A stretch of 55,628 nucleotides of DNA from assembly GCA_031271905.1 (NCBI GenBank), contig JAISUT010000045.1, forward strand, positions 1-55,628, written 5' to 3'. Under the pieces are notes generated by a model that saw nothing but the letters and a program-made list of their open reading frames with translations, made no database searches and was not told where the DNA came from. The stretch comes from Acidobacteriota bacterium. GTDB taxonomy: Bacteria; Acidobacteriota; UBA6911. A program made the translations under genes and the position numbers. This document shows, one piece after another, positions 35,305-43,205 of the stretch. How positions within the stretch are numbered: the stretch's first letter is position 1; every line of letters begins with the position of its first letter.

Positions 35305-35337
35305 AGAAAAAGGGATGGCTGGGGAAAGCCATCCCTT
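35305..35337 (-). terminator. Intrinsic terminator of nrdJ
   Basis: A perfect 11-bp stem, AAGGGATGGCT with AGCCATCCCTT (35310-35320 and 35327-35337), has a 6-nt loop. On the minus strand it is followed by a T-rich tract, 26 bp after the nrdJ stop codon. Confidence 0.85.
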
Positions 35338-35362
35338 CTTTGTCCTGGGCGTTATTTTGCGG

Positions 35363-38140
35363 CTACGAGCAACCGCTGGTCTCGCCGCAGTTCATGCACT
35401 TGTAGCAGGCGCCGTTGCGCACCATGAGGCTGCCGCATCCGGCGCAGCTCGGCGCGTCGTCCAGCGCGTACATCGCCTTGTAGTCGCCCAGCGACACCAC
35501 CGGCCCGGCGTTCGGCTTGACTGCCGCCCCTGCGGCTGGCGCGCCCGTCGCGGCGCCCCCTGCCGACCCTTCGGGCTTCTTGCGCACATGGACGCCGGTC
35601 TGAGCCTGCTCCTCGACCGGCAGGAACTTCGACGCCAGCCAGCGGAAGATGTAGTCCACGATCGACTTGGCGAACGGCACCTCCGGGTTGCCGGTGTGCC
35701 CCGAAGGCTCGAAGCGCACATGGGCGAACTTGTCGATCAGCACCCGCAACGGCACGCCGTACTGCAGCGCCATCGAGATCGCGGTCGCGAACGAGTCCAT
35801 CAGCCCGGAGATCGCGCTCCCCTCCTTCGCCATGACCAGGAATATCTCGCCCGGCTGCCCGTCCTCGTACATCCCGACGGTGATGTACCCCTCATGTCCG
35901 GCGATGGCGAACTTGTGCGTGATCGCCTGCCGCTCCGAGGGGAGCTTGCGCCGCACCGGCTTGAACTCGTTCTTCTCGGGCTTCGCCTTTGCGCCGGAGG
36001 TGACGTTCAGCGGCTGGGTCTTCTTGGAGTTGTCGCGGTAGATGGCGATGGCCTTCACCCCCAGGCGCCACGCCTGCATGTACAGCTTTTCGATATCCTC
36101 GGCGGTGATGCTCTCGGGCACGTTCACCGTCTTGGAGATGGCGCCGGAGATGAACGGTTGCACCGCGCTCATCATCTTGATGTGCCCCATGTAGTGGATG
36201 GAGCGGGTGCCGCGCTGGGGGCGGGAGGCGCAGTCGAAGACCGGCAGGTGCTCCGGCTTCATGTGCGGCGCGCCCTCGACCATGCCGTTCTCGTCGATGT
36301 AGCGCGTGATGTCGCGGATATGCTCGTCGGAATAGCCGAGGCGGGAGAGCGCGGGGACGACCGTGTTGTTGACGATCTTCATCATGCCGCCGCCGACCAG
36401 TTTCTTGAAGTTCACCAGCGCGAAACTGGGTTCGACGCCCGTGGTGTCGCAGTCCATCATGAAGCCGATGGTGCCGGTCGGCGCCAGCACCGAGGTCTGC
36501 GCGTTGCGGAAGCCGTTGGCCGCCCCTTCCAGCACGACCAGGTCCCAGCACTCCTGCGCCGCCTGCAACAGATCCTCGGGAACCAGCTTCGGGTCGATGT
36601 TCTGCACGGCGGCGCGGTGCATGCGCATGACCTCCATGAAGGGCTCCTTGTTGCGCGCATACTCGGCGAAAGCCCCCAATTTGGCGGCGATGCGCGAGGA
36701 TTGCAGGTACGCCTGGCCCGTCATGACCGCGGTGACGGCGGCGGCGAAGTTGCGCCCCTCGTCGCTGTCGTATGCCAAGCCGTTGTGCATCAACATCGCG
36801 CCCAAGTTGGCGTAGCCCAGACCCAAGGGGCGGTAGTCGCGGCTGTTCTGCCCGATCTTCTCGGTGGGGTAGCTGGCGTTATCGACGATGATCTCCTGCG
36901 CGGTGATCATGACGTCCACCGCCTTGCGGAAGCTCTCGACCTCGAAGCGGCCGTCGGCGTTGACGAACTTCAGCAGGTTGAACGACGCGAGGTTGCATGC
37001 CGAGTCGTCCAGGAACATGTATTCGGAGCAGGGATTGGAGGCGTTGATGCGCCCCGAGGCCTTGCAGGTGTGCCAGCGGTTGATGGTCGAGTCGTATTGC
37101 ATCCCCGGGTCGCCGCAGGTGTGGCACGACTGGGCGATCTTGCCCATGAGGTCGCGCGCCTTGTAGGTGCCGACGATCTCGTTGTCCGGCCGCTCGCGCG
37201 TGAACCAGGCTTCGTCTTTTTCCACCGCCGCCAAGAACTCGTCGTTGACGCGCACGCTGTTGTTCGCGTTCTGGAAGAAGATGCTGCTGTAGGCTTCGCC
37301 GTCGATGCCGCCGTCGTACCCGGCGTCCATCAGCGTCCAAGCCTTCTTCTCCTCCTTGGACTTGCACTCGATGAACTCCTCGATGTCGGGGTGGTCGATG
37401 TCGAGGATGACCATCTTTGCGGCGCGCCGGGTCTTGCCCCCGCTCTTGATGACGCCGGCGAAGGCGTCGAACCCCTTCATGAAGCTGACCGGACCGGAGG
37501 CGATGCCGCCGCCCGAGAGCCGCGCGCGCGAGGAGCGGAGCGCGGAAAAGTTCGTGCCGGTCCCCGAGCCGTACTTGAACAGCTTCCCTTCCGTGTGCGC
37601 CAAGGTGAGGATGGAGTCCATCGTGTCCTCGACCGAGTTGATGAAGCAGGCCGAGCATTGGGGATGCTCCTCGACGCCGCAGTTGAACCAGACCGGCGAG
37701 TTGAATGCCGCATACTGGTTCAGGAGCAGGAAGGCGAGGTCGTCGTGAAAGGCCGAGGCGTCCGCGTCGGAGGCGAAGTACCCCCCCTTGACGCCCCATT
37801 CGGTCAACGTGCGCGCCACGCGCTCCACCAACGTCCGCACGCTGCGCTCCCGCTGCGGTGTGCCGACCTGCCCATGGAAATATTTCGAGGCGACGATGTT
37901 GGTCGCGTGCTGCGACCATTTCTGGGGAACCTCGACGTTGTCTTGCCGGAACAGATCTGCCCCCTTTTCGTTGGTGATGACCGCCGAGCGCGTTTCCCAA
38001 GCGATGTCTTCATAGGGGTTGACCCCTTCCTGCACAAAACTGCGGGGGAACTCCAGCCCGCCTTCCGCAGGCTCCTCCCCCTCCCCCTTCAAAACCACTG
38101 AAGCAACGCTTTCCATGGGTAATGCCTTGTTACTACTCAC
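35363..38140 (-). CDS. nrdJ: Adenosylcobalamin-dependent (class II) ribonucleotide reductase
   Basis: A 925-residue enzyme that reduces ribonucleotides to deoxyribonucleotides using a B12-derived radical, independent of oxygen. Visible are WSQHATNIVASKYFHG, the catalytic-cysteine region QCSACFINSVEDTMDS, the SNPCSEYMFLDDSACNLASFN box, PTGTIGFMMDCDTTGVEPSF, and a C-terminal CAGCGSLMV...CYKCMNCGETSGC zinc-ribbon/redox tail. The GTG at 38140 is chosen because AAGGAG lies 8 nt upstream; a longer frame to 38269 runs into the regulatory region. Two NrdR boxes lie upstream, so NrdR repression is expected. Confidence 0.95.
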   Translation of the reverse strand: MSSNKALPMESVASVVLKGEGEEPAEGGLEFPRSFVQEGVNPYEDIAWETRSAVITNEKGADLFRQDNVEVPQKWSQHATNIVASKYFHGQVGTPQRERSVRTLVERVARTLTEWGVKGGYFASDADASAFHDDLAFLLLNQYAAFNSPVWFNCGVEEHPQCSACFINSVEDTMDSILTLAHTEGKLFKYGSGTGTNFSALRSSRARLSGGGIASGPVSFMKGFDAFAGVIKSGGKTRRAAKMVILDIDHPDIEEFIECKSKEEKKAWTLMDAGYDGGIDGEAYSSIFFQNANNSVRVNDEFLAAVEKDEAWFTRERPDNEIVGTYKARDLMGKIAQSCHTCGDPGMQYDSTINRWHTCKASGRINASNPCSEYMFLDDSACNLASFNLLKFVNADGRFEVESFRKAVDVMITAQEIIVDNASYPTEKIGQNSRDYRPLGLGYANLGAMLMHNGLAYDSDEGRNFAAAVTAVMTGQAYLQSSRIAAKLGAFAEYARNKEPFMEVMRMHRAAVQNIDPKLVPEDLLQAAQECWDLVVLEGAANGFRNAQTSVLAPTGTIGFMMDCDTTGVEPSFALVNFKKLVGGGMMKIVNNTVVPALSRLGYSDEHIRDITRYIDENGMVEGAPHMKPEHLPVFDCASRPQRGTRSIHYMGHIKMMSAVQPFISGAISKTVNVPESITAEDIEKLYMQAWRLGVKAIAIYRDNSKKTQPLNVTSGAKAKPEKNEFKPVRRKLPSERQAITHKFAIAGHEGYITVGMYEDGQPGEIFLVMAKEGSAISGLMDSFATAISMALQYGVPLRVLIDKFAHVRFEPSGHTGNPEVPFAKSIVDYIFRWLASKFLPVEEQAQTGVHVRKKPEGSAGGAATGAPAAGAAVKPNAGPVVSLGDYKAMYALDDAPSCAGCGSLMVRNGACYKCMNCGETSGCS

Positions 38141-38210
38141 GAGACCACTCCTTTTCCTGGCGATGGGTTTTTTTCTGGAAACCGCCCCGCTTTCCCCGTT
38201 CCGGCGCGAC

Positions 38211-38258
38211 TCACCAAATATAGCACTCATTTGGACGGCACACCACAATATATTGTGA
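38211..38258 (-). promoter_or_regulatory. Tandem NrdR boxes upstream of nrdJ
   Basis: The distal box (38243-38258) contains the perfect palindrome CACAATATATTGTG and fits the NrdR consensus closely. A weaker box (38211-38226, TCACCAAATATAGCAC) starts 32 bp away, the three-helical-turn spacing typical of NrdR pairs. A -10-like TATATT on the minus strand lies inside the weaker box. Confidence 0.75.
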
Positions 38259-38393
38259 ATTTTTTTCAAAGACAGGTGCCGAACCGATTCGGCCCGACAT
38301 GGATTCGTTATGAATACAGCCCGTGGGGGAGGGATTGCAAGGAAGAAACGGGGTGTTTTGTCGGGGTTGTTTTGTCGAGGGGGGACTGGCTTT

Positions 38394-38516
38394 AGGGAAC
38401 CTCTAAAAACCCCGGACGCTGCGTCGCGCCTTGGTCGAAAATGCTCATTCGCCTCAGCGAACCCCGCTTTCCGACCTGCGGCGACGCCTTGTCTGCGAGG
38501 TTTTTAGAGGTTCCCT
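38394..38516 (+). repeat. Intergenic inverted-repeat element, long form, copy 6
   Basis: Ends AGGGAACCTCTAAAAA and TTTTTAGAGGTTCCCT with the full core GCCTTGGTCGAAAATGCTC. It is nearly identical to copies 1 and 2 and lies 8 bp past the 3' end of the RRM protein gene. Confidence 0.9.
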
Positions 38517-38523
38517 TACTCCT

Positions 38524-39147
38524 TCATTCTTCGCCGGCAGCGTCGCTGTCGCGGAAGTCGGCGAGGTAGTCGTAGTTGGGATCGTCGGCGTCGTCTTCGT
38601 AGCCGCCGAAGATCTGGCCGCCGCTCCGCTCCCGTATCGGTCCCTTGCGCGCGCCCATCTCGCCCTTCGCCCCGTACTGGGGTCTCCGCTTATGCACGGG
38701 TTTTGCGTCGGCGCCGAAGTTCCGCCGCCGGTTCTCCGCGCGGGCGGTGCGCGCACCGTCCATCATGTCCGTGGAGAAGTCCGCCGCGCCCACGGAGGGC
38801 GACGGCCTGGGTGTGAAGCCTGGACGCATCGGGGGGCGTCCAGCCCCCGCCGGTCGCATCGCGCCGCCGGGTCGAGACCCGGCGCCATCCGGACGGCTCT
38901 CCCTGGCGCGGGCTTCGTTGATCGTGATGTTCCGTCCCTTGAACGGCTGGTTGTTCAACCGGCGGCTGGCCTCGTCGGCTTGGGCCTGGTCGCCGAACTC
39001 CACGAAGGCGAACCCCCGTCGTTTCCCTGTTTCCCGGTCTACGGGGATGATCACGGTCGTGAGGGGGCCTATCGGCGAGAAAAACTCCTTCAGTTCCGCT
39101 TCAGTCGTATCGTAGGGCAAGTTCCCTACAAACAAACGTACAGACAT
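38524..39147 (-). CDS. RRM-domain RNA-binding protein
   Basis: A 207-residue protein with one N-terminal RNA recognition motif (residues 1-82). RNP2 is LFVGNLP and RNP1 is KRRGFAFVEF. The rest is a disordered Arg/Gly/Pro-rich tail ending in an acidic stretch. Bacterial RRM proteins of this kind bind single-stranded RNA and are often cold-induced. The ATG follows AAGGGAGAACA. The tail is longer than in the small cyanobacterial-type Rbp proteins and has RGG-like composition, which could add RNA affinity. Confidence 0.9.
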   Translation of the reverse strand: MSVRLFVGNLPYDTTEAELKEFFSPIGPLTTVIIPVDRETGKRRGFAFVEFGDQAQADEASRRLNNQPFKGRNITINEARARESRPDGAGSRPGGAMRPAGAGRPPMRPGFTPRPSPSVGAADFSTDMMDGARTARAENRRRNFGADAKPVHKRRPQYGAKGEMGARKGPIRERSGGQIFGGYEDDADDPNYDYLADFRDSDAAGEE

Positions 39148-39543
39148 TGTTCTCCCTTGTAAGCCCCCGTCGAACGCAGGCAGCGCTCCCTCGGAATCGA
39201 TGGACGAGTCGTTTTGGATTTCATGCGTAAGAGAGTCGGAGGCATATTTATCGATCGGCGCTGGAAATCTCGGTTTCAACCTCTGGAGCAAACGTGCAGT
39301 CCATATCATTCAAATCGGTTCGATTTCGGAATTGTACACTAAAAAATTCGCCGCAAAGGAAATTTTTTCCAGTTTCCTTTGATTTTTTCGGGGTGGGGCG
39401 CGCCGCCGTCCGAAACGCCGACGGCGCCCGACGACGCACCTTACCGTTTGACAAGCGCGGGTGTCCTCCCTCACAATGGCGGTTTTCAAAACGATGGTCG
39501 GCGCGGGGAGAGGTGCCCCCCGTCCCGGCGAGGGGGCTGTGCC

Positions 39544-40335
39544 ATGGCGGGATATCTGGTTTTCGACATCGAGACGCGTGTGGACAAGGGGTTGGTCAAG
39601 GCGGTCTACGACGCAGAGGACGCGCTGACGCTGGAGCAGGCCTACGACACGGCGCGCGACCGGCTCTTGGAGAGGAGCGGGCAGAAGAGCGACTTCTTCC
39701 CCATCCCCTTCCATGTCCCGATCGCCATCTCCACCCTGCAAGCCGATGAGCAGTATCGCATCCAGTCGCTCGGCTGCCTGGGCGCGGACCGCTTCTCCGA
39801 GATGGAGCTGATAAGCCGGTTTTGGAAGATATTCGAAAGTTCGCGGCAGATCCTGGTGACTTTCAACGGGCGCGGCTTCGACCTGCCGGTGCTGGAGACC
39901 CGCGCCCTGAAATACGGCATCCCCCTGACGCGCTATTTCGAGGCGGGCTACCGCGGCAACCGCTACGCCGACACCCACCACATCGACCTGTGCGACTGGA
40001 TGTCCAACTTCGGCACGGCGCGGCGCGGCTCGCTCGACGTACTCGCCAAGCTCGTCGGCCTGCCGGGCAAGTACAGCATCGGGGGGGATGACGTCGAGTA
40101 CCTGTTCCGGCAGGGGCGCCAGAAGGAGATCAACCAGTATTGCACGACGGACGTGCTCCAGACCTGGATCCTCTTTCTGCGCGTGGAGCTGTTGCGCGGC
40201 AGGCTGGACGCCAAGCGTTACAAAGAGGTCGTCTCGGAAACCAGCGAGGATCTGACCCGCCGGGCGGGGGTGGCGGGCGAGGCGGGGGCGGACAACTTCC
40301 TGCTCGACTTCCTGTTGCGTTGGAAAAACGAATAA
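39544..40335 (+). CDS. 3'-5' exonuclease of the DNA polymerase B exonuclease-like family
   Basis: A 263-residue DEDD-type nuclease. ExoI is YLVFDIETRV (the Asp and Glu metal ligands), ExoII is LVTFNGRGFDLPVLE, and ExoIII is INQYCTTDVLQTW. It stands alone without a polymerase domain, as in the PolB-exo2 family. It probably trims DNA or RNA 3' ends in repair or turnover. The start ATG 39544 lies after GGCGAGGGG. It begins a rightward run of genes after the leftward nrdJ/RRM genes. Confidence 0.87.
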   Translation: MAGYLVFDIETRVDKGLVKAVYDAEDALTLEQAYDTARDRLLERSGQKSDFFPIPFHVPIAISTLQADEQYRIQSLGCLGADRFSEMELISRFWKIFESSRQILVTFNGRGFDLPVLETRALKYGIPLTRYFEAGYRGNRYADTHHIDLCDWMSNFGTARRGSLDVLAKLVGLPGKYSIGGDDVEYLFRQGRQKEINQYCTTDVLQTWILFLRVELLRGRLDAKRYKEVVSETSEDLTRRAGVAGEAGADNFLLDFLLRWKNE

Positions 40336-40450
40336 TCCGGCGCGCCACGCGCTTGGAACTGGTATAATTGCCCACTTTTGAACGAGTGGGGCGCTCGCGG
40401 CGCGGGCGTTGCGGCGAGGACGCCGCCCCACCCCTGCCGAGGCTTGTGTT

Positions 40451-41383
40451 ATGAAGATCGTGGTGACGGGGGGATCCGGTTTCATCGGCTCCCACGTCGT
40501 GGACGTGTTGCTGGGGGATGGGCACGAGGTCGTCATCTACGACGTGGACGCGCCCCGCTACGGCCAGCCCTGCGCCTTCGTGCGCGGCGACATCCGCGAC
40601 ATCGACAGGATGGCGCAGACGCTCGGAGGCGTCGACGTCGTCTACATGCTGGCGGCGGAGGCGAACGTCAACCGCTTCTTCGAAAGCCCGCTCTACTCGA
40701 ACGGCGTCACCGCCGGGGGCACGCTCGCGGTGTTGGAGGCGGTGCGGCGCGCCGGGGGGGGGGCCCGGGCGATCCTCGCCTCCACGGAATGGATATACGG
40801 GTCGCCGTCCGAGTCGGGCTCCGGCGCGGACGCCGAGTTCATCACCGAGGAGACCCCCTACGCGCAAGACCCGGACCACCTCTACACCTCCTCCAAGATC
40901 GCCTCGGAGCTGTTCTGCAAGAACTACCACGGGCTTTACGGCGTGAACTACACCATCATGCGCTTCGGCATCCCCTTCGGCGACCGGGCGCGGCCGGAGA
41001 CCGTGACCCCGATCTTCCTGCGGCGCATCCTCGCGGGAGAGCCCATAACCATCCACGGAGACGGGAGCCAGACGCGGCAGTTCATCTACGTCAAGGACTT
41101 GGCGCGCGGCAACGCGGCATGCGCCGCGCCAGCGGCGGAAAACCAGGTGTTCAACCTGAACGGCGGCAGGAAGGTCACGGTCATCGAGATCGTCCGGACG
41201 CTGGAGGAGATATTGGGGAAGAAGGCGAAACTGACCTTCGTCGAGGATCGCAAGGGGAACTTCAAGGGGCGCTTCATCTCTTCGGAGAAGGCGGAGCGGC
41301 TGCTCGGCTGGAAGCCGCGCCATGGATATGCCGAGGCGATGCGCCTCTACGTGGAAGGCTGTCTCAAGCCCGCGAAACCATAA
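40451..41383 (+). CDS. NAD-dependent sugar-nucleotide epimerase/dehydratase (extended SDR)
   Basis: A 310-residue extended short-chain dehydrogenase. The NAD site is VTGGSGFIGSHVV, the catalytic Tyr-x-x-x-Lys is LYTSSKIASELF, and the GDGSQTRQFIYVKDLA box is typical of epimerases acting on nucleotide sugars. Its substrate is not clear. It is followed by a repeat element and a second SDR gene on the same strand; together they probably make an activated sugar for envelope polysaccharide. Confidence 0.9.
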   Translation: MKIVVTGGSGFIGSHVVDVLLGDGHEVVIYDVDAPRYGQPCAFVRGDIRDIDRMAQTLGGVDVVYMLAAEANVNRFFESPLYSNGVTAGGTLAVLEAVRRAGGGARAILASTEWIYGSPSESGSGADAEFITEETPYAQDPDHLYTSSKIASELFCKNYHGLYGVNYTIMRFGIPFGDRARPETVTPIFLRRILAGEPITIHGDGSQTRQFIYVKDLARGNAACAAPAAENQVFNLNGGRKVTVIEIVRTLEEILGKKAKLTFVEDRKGNFKGRFISSEKAERLLGWKPRHGYAEAMRLYVEGCLKPAKP

Positions 41384-41388
41384 CTTCC

Positions 41389-41510
41389 GGGAGCCTCTGA
41401 AAACCTCGCAGACAAGGCGTCGCCGCAAGTCCAAAAGCGGAGTTCGCCGAGGTGGATGGGCATTTTCGACCAAGGCGCAACGCAGCGTCCGGGGTTTTTG
41501 GAGGTTCCCC
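41389..41510 (-). repeat. Intergenic inverted-repeat element, long form, copy 7 (reversed)
   Basis: Reverse orientation of copies 1, 2, 4 and 6: it begins GGGAGCCTCTGAAAACCTCG and ends CCGGGGTTTTTGGAGGTTCC. The core AGCGGAGTTCGCCGAGG and GCATTTTCGACCAAGGCGC is intact. It starts 5 bp after one epimerase stop codon and ends 20 bp before the next start. Confidence 0.88.
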
Positions 41511-41529
41511 TTCTGAATTCGGATGGATC

Positions 41530-42918
41530 ATGAAATACCCCTTGGTGTGCCTGGAGCGGGGAACCTCCCTGCAGAACGCGATTCAACAGATCGGCAGGAG
41601 CCCGTTCGACCGGGCTTTCGTCTTGGACGGTGACGGCGCCTTCGCGGGCTGCGTCGCCATCTCCGACCTGCGCAGGCTCTTGGTCAGCGGCGCCCGGAGC
41701 GACGACGCGGTGGACTCTTACCCGATGCGCCATGACTACCGCCTGACGGACGATTCCCTGGATAACCCCCGCCTGGTGCGCGACCTGGTGGCGGACATGG
41801 AGTTGAAGGGGGTGCGCTTCCTGCCGGTGGTCGATGCCGCAGGCAAGGTCACGGAGGTGTTCGCGCTCGAAGACCTCGCCGGCAGGTTCGGCATCACCGG
41901 CATAGGCGACGCCTCCGGAGGCGGGTCTGCGCCCGTGCGCCGGGTGCTGGTGGTGGGGGGCGCGGGCTTCCTCGGCAGCATCCTGACGCGCAAGCTCTTG
42001 AAGCGCGGCTTCGCCGTGCGCGTGCTCGACAGCTTCATCTACGGGCGCAGGTCGCTGGACGGGCTGGCGGGGGAGCGGAACCTGGAGGTCGTGGAAGGCG
42101 ACCTGCGCAACATCCACACCTGCGTGACCGCCCTGGGGGATGTGGACGCGGTGGTGCTGTTGGCGGCCGTCGTCGGCGACCCCGCCTCGAAGGTGCGCCC
42201 GACGCAGACCATCGAGACCAACGTGCTGGCGGCGCTGGCGTTGGCGAAGGCCAGCAAGCTGCAACACATCCCGCGCTTCATCTACGCCTCCACCTGCAGC
42301 GTCTACGGCGTCGGCGCCGACGTGTTGGACGAGGAATCGCCGCTGAACCCGGTCTCGCTCTACGCGCGCACCAAGATCGAGTCCGAGAAGATCATCCTGG
42401 GGATGGGGGACGGGTATTTCTGCCCGACCATCCTGCGCATGGGGACGCTCTACGGCTTCTCGCCGCGCATGCGGTTCGACCTCGTGGTCAACACCATGAG
42501 CATGAAGGCGCAGGTGGGGGGCGGCATCCAAGTGTTCGGCGGCAACCAGTGGCGGCCGCTGCTCGGGGTGGAGGACGCCGCCGAGGTCTACGTCCGTTGC
42601 CTGGAGGCGCCGCTGGAAAAGGTGGGCAACCAGGTGTTCAACGTCGGCTCCGACCGGCAGAACTACCAGATCGACGACGTGGCGCGCATCATCAGCGAGG
42701 CGCTGGGCGGCGTGCCGGTCATGCGTGACGACTCGAACCTGGACGCGCGCGACTACCGCGTCTCGTTCGCCAAGCTGGCCGACGTGCTGGGCTACGAGCC
42801 GCGGCAGGCCATCGACAGGTCGGCTCGGGAGATCGTGGAGAACCTCGCGTCGGGCGCCATCAAAGACCCGGCGCACCGCATCTACTACAACCATTACTTC
42901 GACTCCGCCGAAGAATAG
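41530..42918 (+). CDS. CBS-domain / NAD-dependent epimerase fusion
   Basis: A 462-residue fusion. Residues 1 to about 125 form a CBS-pair-like module (YPLVCLERGTSLQNAIQQIG, GRSPFDRAFVLDGDGAF, GVRFLPVVDAAGKV). After a short Gly/Ser linker an extended SDR follows, with NAD motif VVGGAGFLGSILTRKL, STCSVYGVGAD, Tyr-Lys pair LYARTKIESEK, and NVGSDRQNYQIDD near the end. CBS pairs usually bind adenine nucleotides and regulate attached enzymes. The start ATG 41530 has only a weak upstream site (GGATGG). Confidence 0.87.
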   Translation: MKYPLVCLERGTSLQNAIQQIGRSPFDRAFVLDGDGAFAGCVAISDLRRLLVSGARSDDAVDSYPMRHDYRLTDDSLDNPRLVRDLVADMELKGVRFLPVVDAAGKVTEVFALEDLAGRFGITGIGDASGGGSAPVRRVLVVGGAGFLGSILTRKLLKRGFAVRVLDSFIYGRRSLDGLAGERNLEVVEGDLRNIHTCVTALGDVDAVVLLAAVVGDPASKVRPTQTIETNVLAALALAKASKLQHIPRFIYASTCSVYGVGADVLDEESPLNPVSLYARTKIESEKIILGMGDGYFCPTILRMGTLYGFSPRMRFDLVVNTMSMKAQVGGGIQVFGGNQWRPLLGVEDAAEVYVRCLEAPLEKVGNQVFNVGSDRQNYQIDDVARIISEALGGVPVMRDDSNLDARDYRVSFAKLADVLGYEPRQAIDRSAREIVENLASGAIKDPAHRIYYNHYFDSAEE

Positions 42919-43205
42919 GGGAAAATTTTTCACGGGGGGTGAAACCATCCCCCGTTTCCCAGCGTATACTTCTCCCCCAATTTTTTCCTTGACTGCGAAA
43001 AATATTCTGCTTTAGGATGGCACCATCTTTGGTTTGACCGTGAAAACCTGATTTGCCGATGTACCCGTTTGACGATTGGAAAGAAGTGAATGTTTTGGAT
43101 TGCCTGTTCTGACGCGCCTTTGGCGGAGAAGGGCCCCAAAGGCGCTTGTTTCTAAACTACGCTCCCGCCCTGGTCGGGAGTGTGAGCGACTGATGAGGTA
43201 CTACG
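42919..43205 (+). promoter_or_regulatory. Promoter/leader cassette of receptor gene A
   Basis: From 42980 to the start codon this differs from 47900-48125 at only 9 of 226 positions. It contains TTGACT (42989-42994), an 18-bp spacer and TAGGAT (43013-43018). A 10-bp perfect hairpin GCGCCTTTGG / CCAAAGGCGC (43114-43123, 43136-43145) and the ribosome site GAGGT follow. The predicted untranslated leader is about 180 nt. Confidence 0.8.
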
